Shown one piece after another: positions 45,269-54,231 of a DNA stretch of 64,000 bases. Origin of the DNA: Terriglobia bacterium (GTDB taxonomy: Bacteria; Acidobacteriota; Terriglobia; Terriglobales; Acidobacteriaceae); the NCBI GenBank assembly GCA_020073015.1, contig JAIQFZ010000008.1, positions 58,251-122,250 of the forward strand. Reading direction: 5' to 3'. The notes under the pieces are model-generated. The model had not been told where the DNA came from. It did not search any database and was given only the letters and a program-made list of their open reading frames with translations. The position numbers and the translations under genes were made by a program. Every line of letters starts with the position of its first letter. Within the stretch, counting starts at the first letter, position 1.

Positions 45269-45720
45269 AGGTCGACGATTTCGCCGGGCAGGTAATGTTC
45301 ACGATCTTTTCGATACACCACCGGCGCTTTCCATTGAATTTCAGCGCCTGAGCCTGCGATGTGCACAAAAGCATTCCAATCGTCGACAAAGAAACTTCGC
45401 ACGAAAGAGCCCTCAGGCAGCACTTGAAGAAGACTGGGATCTAAGTTCTTCGTCATATCGCACGCGTCGACTCGCGATGCCCCGGGTGTCGAGAACGGAT
45501 AGCGCGCATCCGGTGGTTCGATCGTCGCGAATTGAAGACCGGAGATCACTAGCGATCCGTCCCTGTACGCCTCGCGCTTTTCCAGCGGAGCATCCACATC
45601 TCCCACGAAAACGGCCATATCAATCGTCACCGTCCGTTGTTGATAGTCGATACAGATCCGCTGGATCTCAGCATCGTGAAGTCCATTCGGAAGTGAGTCC
45701 TCAAGCTCTTCTAAAGTCAC
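45265..45720 (-). CDS. Unknown protein encoded between pheS and pheT
   Basis: About 151 residues starting with GTG (AGG about 10 bases upstream); longer in-frame starts would run through a word repeat and the pheS end. Visible pattern: EELEDSLPNGLHDAEIQRICIDYQQRTVTIDM, then VFVGDVDAPLEKREAYRDG and LQFATIEPPDARY, followed by a C-terminal half ending EIVDL. The HDAEI...DY...VTIDMAVFVGD layout resembles small uncharacterised soil-bacterial proteins that often appear as single genes. The stop overlaps the pheT start (ATGA), so it is translated with pheT. No domain name can be given. Confidence 0.7.
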   Translation of the reverse strand: MTLEELEDSLPNGLHDAEIQRICIDYQQRTVTIDMAVFVGDVDAPLEKREAYRDGSLVISGLQFATIEPPDARYPFSTPGASRVDACDMTKNLDPSLLQVLPEGSFVRSFFVDDWNAFVHIAGSGAEIQWKAPVVYRKDREHYLPGEIVDL

Positions 45721-45769
45721 AGAGTCAACCTGAACCGCGAACGACCGACGACCAGCGACTAACGACTGC

Positions 45770-46885
45770 CTACCCAAACTGCTCCAAAAACCGCACATCT
45801 CCATTAAAGAACAACTGAATGTCATCTACGCCATACTTCAAAATTGCGATGCGCTCCACGCCCATGCCAAACGCAAATCCTGAAACTTTCGCCGGATCGT
45901 AATCCACAAACCCATACACATTCGGATCCACCATCCCGCAACCCAGCAACTCAATCCACCCGCTGGCCTTGCAGTTGCGGCAGGGGCCACCGTCGCGCGT
46001 GCCTTTGCCGCCGCAGAAAATGCAGCTGATCTGCACGTCGGCGCTCGGCTCGGTGAACGGGAAGAACGACGGATAAAACCGCGTCTTCACGCTCGACCCA
46101 AACAGCGCCTTCATGGCGTGGTCGAGCGTGCCCTTCAGATCGCAGAAAGTGATGTCGGTATCGACCGCCAGTCCTTCGACCTGGTGAAAGATGGGCGAGT
46201 GCGTAGCGTCGGGCGCGTCGTTGCGGTGTACTTTTCCTGGACACACCACGCGCACCGGCGGCTTCATCTTCTCCATAGTGCGGATCTGGACTGGCGAAGT
46301 GTGTGTACGCAACAGCAGCCGGTCGCGCAGCACCTTCGATTCCTGGCCCACGATGAAGAGCGTGTCTTGCGTATCGCGCGCCGGATGGTTGGGCGGAAAA
46401 TTCAGCGCCTCGAAGTTGTAGTAATCGGTCTCAATCTCGGGGCCTTCCTCGACTGAGTAGCCAAGATTGCGAAAGACGGAGACGATCTCGTTCATCGTCT
46501 TGATGACCGGATGTTCTGCACCGAGAGGCCGCCGAATTCCGGGCAAAGTAATGTCCAGCCGCTCAGCCGCGAGCTTCCCCGAAGAGGCGCCGCTCTGGAT
46601 CCGAGCCAGCGTCGCCTCGACGGTGTGCTCAACCTTGCCCTTCAGTTCATTGACCCGCTGCCCAACCTCTTTCTTGCTTGGCCCCGGCGCCGCCTTCAGC
46701 CAAAGATCATTCAGTTGTGTGAGCACGCCGTTCTTGCGCGCCATCCATCGGTCGCGATAGATCTTCCAATCGTTCTCGGAAGCAACCATCGCTGATTCCT
46801 GCTCCAGCGCAGACAGAAGTTCCCTCACCGCGCTGTCAAGTGCGGCTGCCGAGAAGTTAGTCAGTTTGGGGACGGTGTAAGGCAT
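45770..46885 (-). CDS. pheS: Phenylalanyl-tRNA synthetase alpha subunit
   Basis: A 371-residue PheS. N-terminal coiled coil (residues about 1-90), then class II motifs: VEEGPEIETDYYNFEALNFP, LLRTHTSPVQIRTM (motif 2 loop), and the motif 3 region GFAFGMGVERIAILKYG. An insertion rich in Cys (CIFCGGKGTRDGGPCRNCKA) lies in the catalytic domain and looks like a zinc-knuckle, as in some Acidobacteria and Deltaproteobacteria. Together with PheT it charges tRNA-Phe. Upstream are rplT, rpmI and infC on the same strand; downstream the unknown gene and pheT. Confidence 0.95.
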   Translation of the reverse strand: MPYTVPKLTNFSAAALDSAVRELLSALEQESAMVASENDWKIYRDRWMARKNGVLTQLNDLWLKAAPGPSKKEVGQRVNELKGKVEHTVEATLARIQSGASSGKLAAERLDITLPGIRRPLGAEHPVIKTMNEIVSVFRNLGYSVEEGPEIETDYYNFEALNFPPNHPARDTQDTLFIVGQESKVLRDRLLLRTHTSPVQIRTMEKMKPPVRVVCPGKVHRNDAPDATHSPIFHQVEGLAVDTDITFCDLKGTLDHAMKALFGSSVKTRFYPSFFPFTEPSADVQISCIFCGGKGTRDGGPCRNCKASGWIELLGCGMVDPNVYGFVDYDPAKVSGFAFGMGVERIAILKYGVDDIQLFFNGDVRFLEQFG

Positions 46886-46911
46886 GCTTCGAACAAAACT
46901 CTCAACGAGTT

Positions 46912-46995
46912 GTCATCCCGAGCGAAGCGAGGGACCCCTACTCACTTGAAAATGCGCGCTGGAAGTAGAGGTCCTTCGCTTCGCTCAGGATGACA
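46912..46995. repeat. Inverted repeat R4 (GTCATCCCGAGCGAAGCGAG type)
   Basis: GTCATCCCGAGCGAAGCGAG, GGACCCCTA and, after about 25 bases, TAGAGGTCCTTCGCTTCGCT, CAGGATGAC. The arms pair over nearly 30 bp, giving a large hairpin between rplT and pheS. A single arm also occurs near 41313. Confidence 0.78.
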
Positions 46996-47002
46996 CGACT
47001 AG

Positions 47003-47044
47003 ATTGAACTGAAAGCTGACAACTGAAAGCTGATGGCTGAAAGC
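47003..47044. repeat. Word repeat at the rplT 3' end
   Basis: AACTGAAAGCTGACAACTGA, AAGCTGATGGCTGAAAGCTA: tandem 7-8 base words running into the rplT stop codon. Confidence 0.65.
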
Positions 47045-47409
47045 TACGCTGTTGCCGCGTGCGCCTTCTTCGCCTGCTCCGCCAGATGTCCAAAGCCCGA
47101 CGGATCGTTTACCGCCAGATCCGCCAGGATCTTCCGGTCCAGCTCCACGCCCGCTTTCTTCAGTCCGCTGATGAACTGGTTGTAGTTCAGTCCATGCAGG
47201 CGCGCTGCGGCGCCGATGCGCACAATCCAGATCGAGCGGTACTGGCGCTTCTTCTGCTTGCGGCCGGAGTAGGCAAACTTCAGCCCGCGCTCGACGGCTT
47301 CTTTCGCCGAGCGGTAGAGTTTCGATTTGGTTAGGAAATATCCACTGGCGCGTTCAAGAATCTTCTTGCGCTTGGCGCGGCGCTTGGTTCCGCGTTTTAC
47401 ACGAGGCAT
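47044..47409 (-). CDS. rplT: 50S ribosomal protein L20
   Basis: A 121-residue L20 with the usual basic N-terminus ([24 protein letters not shown]) and the conserved [25 protein letters not shown]20 binds 23S rRNA early in assembly and in many bacteria represses the infC-rpmI-rplT operon. It follows rpmI by 155 bases on the same strand. Confidence 0.97.
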   Translation of the reverse strand: MPRVKRGTKRRAKRKKILERASGYFLTKSKLYRSAKEAVERGLKFAYSGRKQKKRQYRSIWIVRIGAAARLHGLNYNQFISGLKKAGVELDRKILADLAVNDPSGFGHLAEQAKKAHAATA

Positions 47410-47564
47410 GACTGTTCTCCTTTTTTGGTGGTCGGGCGGTTGGAGGTAAGGAGACTTCTACCCAAAAGGGATTTCTGAAGTCTGACCTCTTCACACGCCG
47501 CTGCGGTCTTGTATCATCCGCAGACTTGGTTAAGGACGGGCGTGGAGCCACGTCCCTTCATTTA

Positions 47565-47759
47565 CTAGTACGGGATCATCCGCTTCACCTTGTGAGCATC
47601 AGCGTCACTCACCAGGGTGGCAGTTCCCAGCTTTTTCTTGCGCTTCTTCGCTTTCGAAGTCAGGATATGGCGGAGATAAGCCTTGCTCCGCTTGATCTTG
47701 CCAGTTCCTGTCTTCTTAAAGCGCTTAGCAGCGCCACGGTGTGTTTTCAGTTTAGGCAT
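47565..47759 (-). CDS. rpmI: 50S ribosomal protein L35
   Basis: A 64-residue L35: [35 protein letters not shown] with a basic C-terminal tail. Located between infC and rplT as in most bacteria. Confidence 0.97.
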   Translation of the reverse strand: MPKLKTHRGAAKRFKKTGTGKIKRSKAYLRHILTSKAKKRKKKLGTATLVSDADAHKVKRMIPY

Positions 47760-47859
47760 AAGTAACTAGCTCTCAGCTCTCAGTTGTCAGCCTTCAACTA
47801 CTGCTCCAGCATTACGCAGCACAGGCAATCCACTCGTCAGTGAGCGATCAGAAGATTTT

Positions 47860-47894
47860 ACTGATGGCTGATAGCTGACGGCTGACAGCGGCTC
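47860..47894. repeat. Word repeat after infC
   Basis: TGATGGCTGATAGCTGACGG, CTGACAGC directly 3' of the infC stop; a related tract (AGCTCTCAGCTCTCAGTTGTC) lies near 47767-47790 before rpmI. Confidence 0.62.
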
Positions 47895-48488
47895 TTACGC
47901 TGTCTGCGCCCCGCCCGGCGGAGGCGGCGTGGGTTTCGGCGCCGGTTTTGCCGCAGGCTTCTCTTTCGCGCCCGCGTCCTTCTTCGGCGCCAGGATCAAG
48001 TGCAGCGTATTGCCTTCCTGGCGCGGCCGGAATTCCACCACTCCCTTGTGCTCCACGTCCTTGATCAGACGTTCCAGAATCCCGCGGCCAAGGCTCTGCC
48101 GCGTCATCTCGCGTCCGCGGAAGAAGATGGTTGCCTTGACCTTATCTCCCTCATCCAGGAAGCGCAGCACATGATTTTTTTTCGTTTCGTAATCGTGGTC
48201 GTCTACGTTGATACGAAACTTCACTTCTTTGACCGTAATGGTCTTCTGCTTCTTCTTAGCCTCGCGCTCGCGTTTTTCGTTCTGGTACAGGAATTTCCCG
48301 TAGTCCATGATGCGGCAAACTGGAGGTTGCGCAGTCGGGGAAATTTCCACCAGGTCCAGATTCTTCTCGCGGGCCATTTTGAGCGCTTCGAAGGGAGGCA
48401 TGATGCCAATCTGTTCGCCTTCATCGCCGATCACGCGTACTTCGCGCGCGCGAATGCGCTCGTTCATGCGGATAAAACGCTTGTCGAT
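47895..48488 (-). CDS. infC: Translation initiation factor IF-3, probable AUC start
   Basis: About 197 residues. The N-domain (INERIRAREVRVIGDEGEQIG type), the linker, and the C-domain (KEVKFRINVDDHDYETKKNHVLRFL...) are complete, followed by an Ala/Pro/Lys tail. The best ribosome site, CGGAGGACGGT, is followed by ATC, not ATG, and the frame then reads DKRFIRMNERIR. IF-3 genes are known to use AUU/AUC-type rare starts for autoregulation (IF-3 rejects them), so I start at this ATC (48486-48488). The in-frame ATG at 48464-48466 lacks a ribosome site, and the frame further upstream looks non-coding. Confidence 0.9.
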   Translation of the reverse strand: MDKRFIRMNERIRAREVRVIGDEGEQIGIMPPFEALKMAREKNLDLVEISPTAQPPVCRIMDYGKFLYQNEKREREAKKKQKTITVKEVKFRINVDDHDYETKKNHVLRFLDEGDKVKATIFFRGREMTRQSLGRGILERLIKDVEHKGVVEFRPRQEGNTLHLILAPKKDAGAKEKPAAKPAPKPTPPPPGGAQTA

Positions 48489-48611
48489 ACCGTCCTCCGT
48501 CGTCCGTTTTGAAGCGGAAAGATGCTTGAAAAGTATAACATGCGCACAGTGAAGCGCCGGGCGCGCCCCGGCCGATCCAAAACCCTTCGAGTGATTCCCA
48601 ACCGTGGTCAC

Positions 48612-51269
48612 CTACTTCGACAGTTCAGACCCCCAGTTCAGGATGACTGACAGCGGTGCAGAATCGGAGGTGTCCACTTTTGTGTTGACCAGAAATTTCT
48701 GTCCATCCCTGGTCACGTCGTAGGAAAAGAAATCCATAGCGGAGAGCGGTTGCCGCGCGTGTATCTGAAACAATGCAGTCGGGGACCCAGCTTCGAATCC
48801 AGCGCCGGTTTTAACGTCCGCAGCCATCAATTTTCCATCCGGGGCGAGATAGAATAGCTCCTCGCCGTCGCCCCGCCAGCGGGGCTCCTCGCCGCCGCCC
48901 CGCGACACTTGCCATTTACTGCCAAAGCCCGGAAAGGGCGATACGTAGACCTCCCAGTTTCCGGTCTCGCTCGAGGCATAGGCCACGAATTTCTCGTCGG
49001 GCGAAAACTGCGCGTTGCGAACCAGCAGCTGTGATTGCAGCAGCGGATGCGCCTGGCGGTCCGGCAGCGTCATGTACCACAGTTCGCGGTCCTTCCGCAG
49101 CAGTATGTACTTGCCGTCGCGAGACCAATCCCACGGCCCCTGCTGGGGAGTGCCGAGGTCGATCATGTTCTGCGCCGAGCCAGATCCGTCTGCGTTTTTT
49201 ATGTAAAGGCTGAAGAACAGCTTTTCGTTCGAGGTGTAAATCACCTGCTTCCCGTCGGGACTCCAAACCGTAACTTGTTCCAGCCACGGCCCGAAGCCGA
49301 GGCGAGACGCGGCGTCACTGTTCAGTTCATGAACCCAGATGTTGACGTGACGGCCGTCGGTGTCGATCTGGTCCACGGCCACACGCTTTCCGTCGGGGGA
49401 GAGTTTGGGATTGGAAACCAGTTCCTGCGGCCCGACCAAGCCTACCTGTTTGCCATGCCGGTCAAACCAGGTCAGCTGCGACTTGTTGGCACCCTTTCCT
49501 GCACGGGTTTGCGCAACCAGGGTCTTGCCGGCTGCGTCGAAGACAGCGAAGTTAGTCTGGGGAAAGTATTGCACCGCGTCGCTGACAATGCGCGGCTCGC
49601 CCGCAAGCGAGTAGTTGTGAAGATCAAAGCGCTGGGCGACCAGAGCGTTGTCGCGCCAGTAGAGCAGATACCCAGGGTCGGCGTAGACCGCATTCGTGCT
49701 GGCGGTGACGATAGGCCGTTTCTCATCGGAGTCGAGCGATCCGACGAAGATCATGTTCTTGTCGAGCCGTCCGGAGAAGTTGCAGGCAAGGTAGAGGAAG
49801 TGCCGCCCGTCGGGCAGGAACACCGGCCAACGATTGCTGACCTGGTACTGAGAAACATCCGGCTTGGTCACCGCTGCTGGTGTTCCACCGGAAGAGGACA
49901 CGCGGTACAGCCCGCTCCACGCGTCCGGCGTAAAAAGGATCACGCCGTCCTTGCTCCAGGCGCCTCCCCGGCCAAACGGTGCGTCCGCCAACAATTGGGC
50001 TGATCTTCCCGAGGTAGCGTCGATCGTCTTCAGCTTGCCGTCGGCAAAGAACCCGAGAGAGCGGCCATCCGGTGACCAGAAGGGATAGGCCGCGCCTTCC
50101 GTTCCCTGGAGCACGGTCGCGCCCCGCCCCCCTACCTGTTGGATCCAGATCACATTCTTGTTGGCCTGATCCGAATAGGCGACCAGGGCCAGCGTTCGCC
50201 CGTCCGGCGAGAGGGCAACATAATTAGTCGGGAAGGGCACCGAGCTGTTGAAGTACATCGCACGCTCGACTCGGTGCGCGCTTACCCACCACGTGGCGCT
50301 TCCAGCAATCAACAGCAGCAAAAACAGTCCTGCCGCCAGCCAGCCAAACCGGTCCCTGCGTGTACCAGCCGCTGCCGGGACGTACGTGGCAGGGGTCGCA
50401 GATCCGCTTTCCGCGATCCATTTCAGTTGCAGCTTCACGTCGTGCGCGCTCTGCAGGCGGTCGTCGGGATCCTTCGCCAGACAATTCTTCACCACGCCCT
50501 GCAGGGCCAGAGGCGACATCGGTTGGATCGATGAAATGGGCGGCGGATCGGCCGCCAGAATCGCCGCGATCGTAGACGCCGTCGTCTTCCCTTCGAAGGC
50601 TCGCTTCCCAGTGGTCATTTCGTACAGCACGGTGCCCAACGAAAAGATGTCACTGCGGGCATCCGCTTCCTTGCCTTCCACCTGCTCGGGCGCCATGTAC
50701 TGGAAGGTCCCCACGATGGTTCCCTGCGCTGTCAACGGACTACTCGGACTGGCCAGCGTCTGCGTCATCTCCGACACCGGCGCAGCGGCCGCTGCCGATG
50801 TCTTTGCCAGTCCAAAGTCCATCAGCTTAGCGCCCGACTTGGTGAGCATGATGTTGCCGGGCTTCAGGTCGCGATGCACCACGCCGCTGCGGTGAGCTTT
50901 TTCCAGCCCTTCGCAGATCTCCATCGCCGATCTCAAAATCTGCTCCACCGGGAGCGGGCCTCGGCGCAGGCGGTCGGCGAGGGTCTCGCCTTCCAGGTAC
51001 TCCATCACCAGGAAGTCGATCCCATCCTGCGAACCGACATCGTAGAGATGACAAATGTTGGGATGACTTAGCCCCGAGATCGCCCGAGCCTCGCGCTCAA
51101 ATCGCTGTTTCGCTTCTGGGTTGGAGGAAAGATGAGAGGGCAGAATCTTTACCGCCACCGTCCGGTCAAGCCGCGTGTCCCGCCCGCGATACACTTCGCC
51201 CATGCCGCCCGCGCCGAGCGGCGATTGGATTTCGTAGGGACCGAGTTTCGTGCCGGGGGCCAGGGTCAT
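48612..51269 (-). CDS. Ser/Thr protein kinase with C-terminal PD40 beta-propeller
   Basis: An 885-residue membrane-bound Hanks-type kinase. The kinase domain occupies residues about 12-275: GAGGMGEVYRGRD, VAVKIL, HRDLKPGNIMLTKSG, DFGLAK and an activation segment with PEQVEGKEADARSDIFSLG. One TM helix (GWLAAGLFLLLLIAGSATWW, about 320-340) leads to an outer domain of WD40-like PD40 repeats (FWSPDGRSLGFFAD, FLPDGRHFLYLA, KLSPDGKRVAVD, FSPDEKFVAYAS). This kinase-TM-propeller design is very common in Acidobacteria and presumably senses an envelope ligand. Monocistronic. Confidence 0.94.
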   Translation of the reverse strand: MTLAPGTKLGPYEIQSPLGAGGMGEVYRGRDTRLDRTVAVKILPSHLSSNPEAKQRFEREARAISGLSHPNICHLYDVGSQDGIDFLVMEYLEGETLADRLRRGPLPVEQILRSAMEICEGLEKAHRSGVVHRDLKPGNIMLTKSGAKLMDFGLAKTSAAAAAPVSEMTQTLASPSSPLTAQGTIVGTFQYMAPEQVEGKEADARSDIFSLGTVLYEMTTGKRAFEGKTTASTIAAILAADPPPISSIQPMSPLALQGVVKNCLAKDPDDRLQSAHDVKLQLKWIAESGSATPATYVPAAAGTRRDRFGWLAAGLFLLLLIAGSATWWVSAHRVERAMYFNSSVPFPTNYVALSPDGRTLALVAYSDQANKNVIWIQQVGGRGATVLQGTEGAAYPFWSPDGRSLGFFADGKLKTIDATSGRSAQLLADAPFGRGGAWSKDGVILFTPDAWSGLYRVSSSGGTPAAVTKPDVSQYQVSNRWPVFLPDGRHFLYLACNFSGRLDKNMIFVGSLDSDEKRPIVTASTNAVYADPGYLLYWRDNALVAQRFDLHNYSLAGEPRIVSDAVQYFPQTNFAVFDAAGKTLVAQTRAGKGANKSQLTWFDRHGKQVGLVGPQELVSNPKLSPDGKRVAVDQIDTDGRHVNIWVHELNSDAASRLGFGPWLEQVTVWSPDGKQVIYTSNEKLFFSLYIKNADGSGSAQNMIDLGTPQQGPWDWSRDGKYILLRKDRELWYMTLPDRQAHPLLQSQLLVRNAQFSPDEKFVAYASSETGNWEVYVSPFPGFGSKWQVSRGGGEEPRWRGDGEELFYLAPDGKLMAADVKTGAGFEAGSPTALFQIHARQPLSAMDFFSYDVTRDGQKFLVNTKVDTSDSAPLSVILNWGSELSK

Positions 51270-51340
51270 GCGTGGCGGCGATTATAGCCCTAGATGGCGG
51301 CAAACACTCTGAATTGCGCCAACCCATATCTCGCCAACAC

Positions 51341-52705
51341 TCAGTGCACGTATCTCGGTGTCTCCCCGTGCGACCACGGATCGTAAGTAGCGACAAAGCG
51401 CACCCGCTTCGGTCGCGTGGGGTGGTCGAACATCCAAGACTCGATGAACGCGCTCGGATTTGGGTCGGCCAGGTTGATCTCCCCGCTTTTTTCGAAGTAG
51501 TGCGCGGCGACTTGCGCCTGGTCGGGCACAATGCCGTGGATTACCTCCAGGCCGTAGCGATCCGCTTCGTGCTCAAAATAGCGGCTGACCGCGTTGAATG
51601 CTGGCGTGGCGAAAAAGGCCAAGACAGTAAGAATCAGGAGCAGAATCGGCAGGGAAGCCCAGTCCTCAACACTGCGAATGCCCCACAGTTGCCCCCAGCG
51701 TGCCAGCGCCCAGTTCGACAGTCGATACCCAGATAGAGGAGGAACAAGAGAATGGACGCGTCGATCGCGATTTCTTTTGGAATGTGCAGCAGCACGTAGT
51801 GCCCCATCTCATGGCCAAACACGAATAACGTTTCCGGCACGGTGGCCTTTGCGATGGTCGTGTCCCACACTACTGCACGCTTCGAGGCTCCAAAGCCGGT
51901 GACATACGCGTTGAGCCCTGTCATCTTCGAACTGGCGTTCATCTCGAACATGCGGTCCGGCGGAATCTCCATCCCACCGTGATGCACCACCATGCTCCAT
52001 GGCGGCCACCAGGTCGGGGTGGCTACTCTGGAGTGGCGTGAACTTGAAGAAGAGCGGGTCAATCACCACCGGTTGCAGGAAAAACAGTGCAAGCAAAACC
52101 GGAATCGACGCCATCCAGAAGTACAGCCACCAGCGACGCGTGCTCCGGCGGATCACTCCATAAAGGATCCACACCAGAACCGTTCCCACCACCAGTGTCA
52201 CGATCTGGTTGGTTGCCCAGTCCACGAACCATGATCCCCAACCCTGCACCGAGAGTCCGAACCGGCGCTGCAGCGACTGGTCCCACAGATCGGTAGGAAG
52301 GCCAAGGGCCGCCACTGTAAGCAGCAGCAGCGGCGCATAAATGATGACCTGCACCAAGCGCCGCGAAGAGAGCCGCTCCGCCCAGTCCCGGTATTTCGTC
52401 CCTGCGCGCCACCGCAGCACGACAAGCAGAACCAGCCAGCCGTAAAGCGCATTTACGAAATAGTCACGGTAACGCTGGCCAGAATAGGTGACCGCCTTCT
52501 GATAGTTCTCTTGCGACGGCGCATATTGCGTCACGACCTTTCCTGTCGAGGGAGCGGCTGAGACCGTATCGTTTGGTTGCGACGCGGCCCGCGCCGACGT
52601 CTGCGACGGTGCTGATCCCTGCTGGGCCAACGCTGCAGGGTGCAGCGCCGCCAGCAGCACAAACGCGAATACCGCCAAAAGCAAGCGGGATTTCATCCAA
52701 GTCAT
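51341..52705 (-). pseudogene. M48-family zinc metallopeptidase, two compensating frameshifts
   Basis: A Ste24/HtpX-like membrane protease in three frame segments. Segment 1 (52705 to about 51985) has a signal peptide and several TM helices; segment 2 (about 51985-51690) holds NAYVTGFGASKRAVVWDTTI and the zinc motif HEMGHYVLLH; segment 3 (about 51690-51341) returns to the first frame with FFATPAFNAVSRYFEHEADRYG, which carries the third zinc ligand. An extra G in CATGGTGGTGC near 51,990 and a lost base near 51,710 explain both shifts. Corrected, the protein is complete (about 454 residues). Both changes may be draft sequence errors. Confidence 0.78.
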
Positions 52706-52767
52706 GGCATTCCTGGATCGGGCAGGATCAGAGCGAGAGTATGAACCAAGGCAGGGAGTGTAGCAAA

Positions 52768-53931
52768 TCAGGCGACGGCAACCTTCGAAGTTCTTAGCTG
52801 CCGGTACAACCGGAGATAGTCATCCACCATGCGGCGCGCGGTGAAGCGTTCGCGGGCGCGGTTGTAGGCGCGCGTGCCGTAGAGACGCGTCATCTCACGA
52901 TCGTGGTTCAGCTGCTCAAGCACCTGGGTGAGACTGTCGGCGTCGTTGCGTTCGAAGTAGAGTGCCGCATCGCCCCACAGTTCGCGATACACCGCGGTGT
53001 CGTTCGCCACCAGCGCGCAGCGCGAAAACGCGGCTTCAATCGAAGCCAGTCCCAGAGGTTCATAACGCGAGGTCGCTGCAAAAATCGTCGAGCGACTATA
53101 GAGCACGCGCATTTGCGATTCCGTCTGCGCACCCTTCACGGAAAGCTCGTGCTCGCCGGTTGAAACGCGGACATCGGCGCGGATGGGTAGCGCTGGCGCA
53201 GGAATCGTGCTGTCGGCTCCCACAATGCACACGGGCAGCGCGTGCGAATGGTGCGTCAGCAACGACACCTGCTTCCCCGTGTCCCACAACCGCCCAATCG
53301 CCAGCACCGACTCTTCCTTGGTAACAAAGGGATTGAAGTAAATCGGATTTCGTCCCGGCGGGATGACCTGCCCGTCGAAGTCATCGCCGTAGGCCAGGCG
53401 CAGCATCTCTTCCATCCAGCGCGTCGTGGTCACGACCGCCTCGGCGCGCTTTAGACCCGCGACCATCGTCTCGCGATACCAGTTCAGCCAGGCCGAGTCG
53501 GCGGGCTCACGCCCATGAATGCTGAGCCACCACGTGATCACGTCGCCGTTCGCCACGACCAGTCGCGGCGTCGCCACCGGCAACGCGCCAAAGCTCAACT
53601 GATTGAGGTGCAGAAAGTCCGGACGGGTGTCGCGCACGATGGCGCACAGATATTCCTGCGCTGCGTGAAAGTCCTGCTCGCCTTCCTGCATCCAGTCCAA
53701 GCGAAACGCCGTGGGATGGTATTCGAGCCCGTGGAGGCCCTGCATCCACGAGGTCTGATGAGGAAGCGGAATGTCTCCGAAACTGACGAGCGTGACCTGC
53801 GCGCCGTGGGTGACCAGTCCAGAGACGAGTTCGCGCGTGTAGGTCCACACGCCGCTGAACGTGTCCGTCGTAACCAGAACGCGCACCAGAACCCCCGGAG
53901 ACTTACGGGCAGGTACCACTCCCACCCGCAT
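52768..53931 (-). CDS. Glycosyltransferase family 4-like protein
   Basis: A 387-residue GT-B glycosyltransferase, start at MRVGVVPARKSPGVLVRVL (longer frames upstream look non-coding). N-terminal Rossmann part: LVTTDTFSGVWTYTRELVSGLVTHGAQVTLVSFG; C-terminal donor-binding part: VLAIGRLWDTGKQ, then FAATSRYEPLGLASIEAAF with the Glu-x7-Glu pattern of GT4-type enzymes, and YNRARERFTARRMVDDYLRLY at the end. It would transfer a sugar from a nucleotide donor, maybe to a surface glycan; donor and acceptor are unknown. Monocistronic. Confidence 0.9.
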   Translation of the reverse strand: MRVGVVPARKSPGVLVRVLVTTDTFSGVWTYTRELVSGLVTHGAQVTLVSFGDIPLPHQTSWMQGLHGLEYHPTAFRLDWMQEGEQDFHAAQEYLCAIVRDTRPDFLHLNQLSFGALPVATPRLVVANGDVITWWLSIHGREPADSAWLNWYRETMVAGLKRAEAVVTTTRWMEEMLRLAYGDDFDGQVIPPGRNPIYFNPFVTKEESVLAIGRLWDTGKQVSLLTHHSHALPVCIVGADSTIPAPALPIRADVRVSTGEHELSVKGAQTESQMRVLYSRSTIFAATSRYEPLGLASIEAAFSRCALVANDTAVYRELWGDAALYFERNDADSLTQVLEQLNHDREMTRLYGTRAYNRARERFTARRMVDDYLRLYRQLRTSKVAVA

Positions 53932-54202
53932 GTTCCCAGTGTAGATTTGTGCGCGCGAAGAGGGAAGGTTTTTCTTGGGGAGGCGACTTGCTCGAGTGTG
54001 CCACCTGAAACATCTGATTTTTTGCTTCAAGCTAATATTGGTGTTTGCAAGTGATTGGTGGGCCGTGGGTTACGGCTCTGTGGTGCGGTAAAACAAAACC
54101 GCAATTGTTAGAAATGTGTGAATGGGGTTTTCGGGGAGACAGGGATCGGGCGAGGTGGTGGCGGTGCTGAAGTTTGGGGAACTCACTTGAGCGGCATGCC
54201 GT

Positions 54203-54231
54203 GCGCGGACAAGAGTGTCCGCGCTACACGG
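54203..54231. repeat. Palindrome R3, copy 3
   Basis: GCGCGGACAAGAGTGTCCGC followed by GCTACACGG. The TAG of GTGTAGCGC on the minus strand is the stop codon of the small regulator gene (54224-54226), so the repeat sets the end of that protein. Confidence 0.75.
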
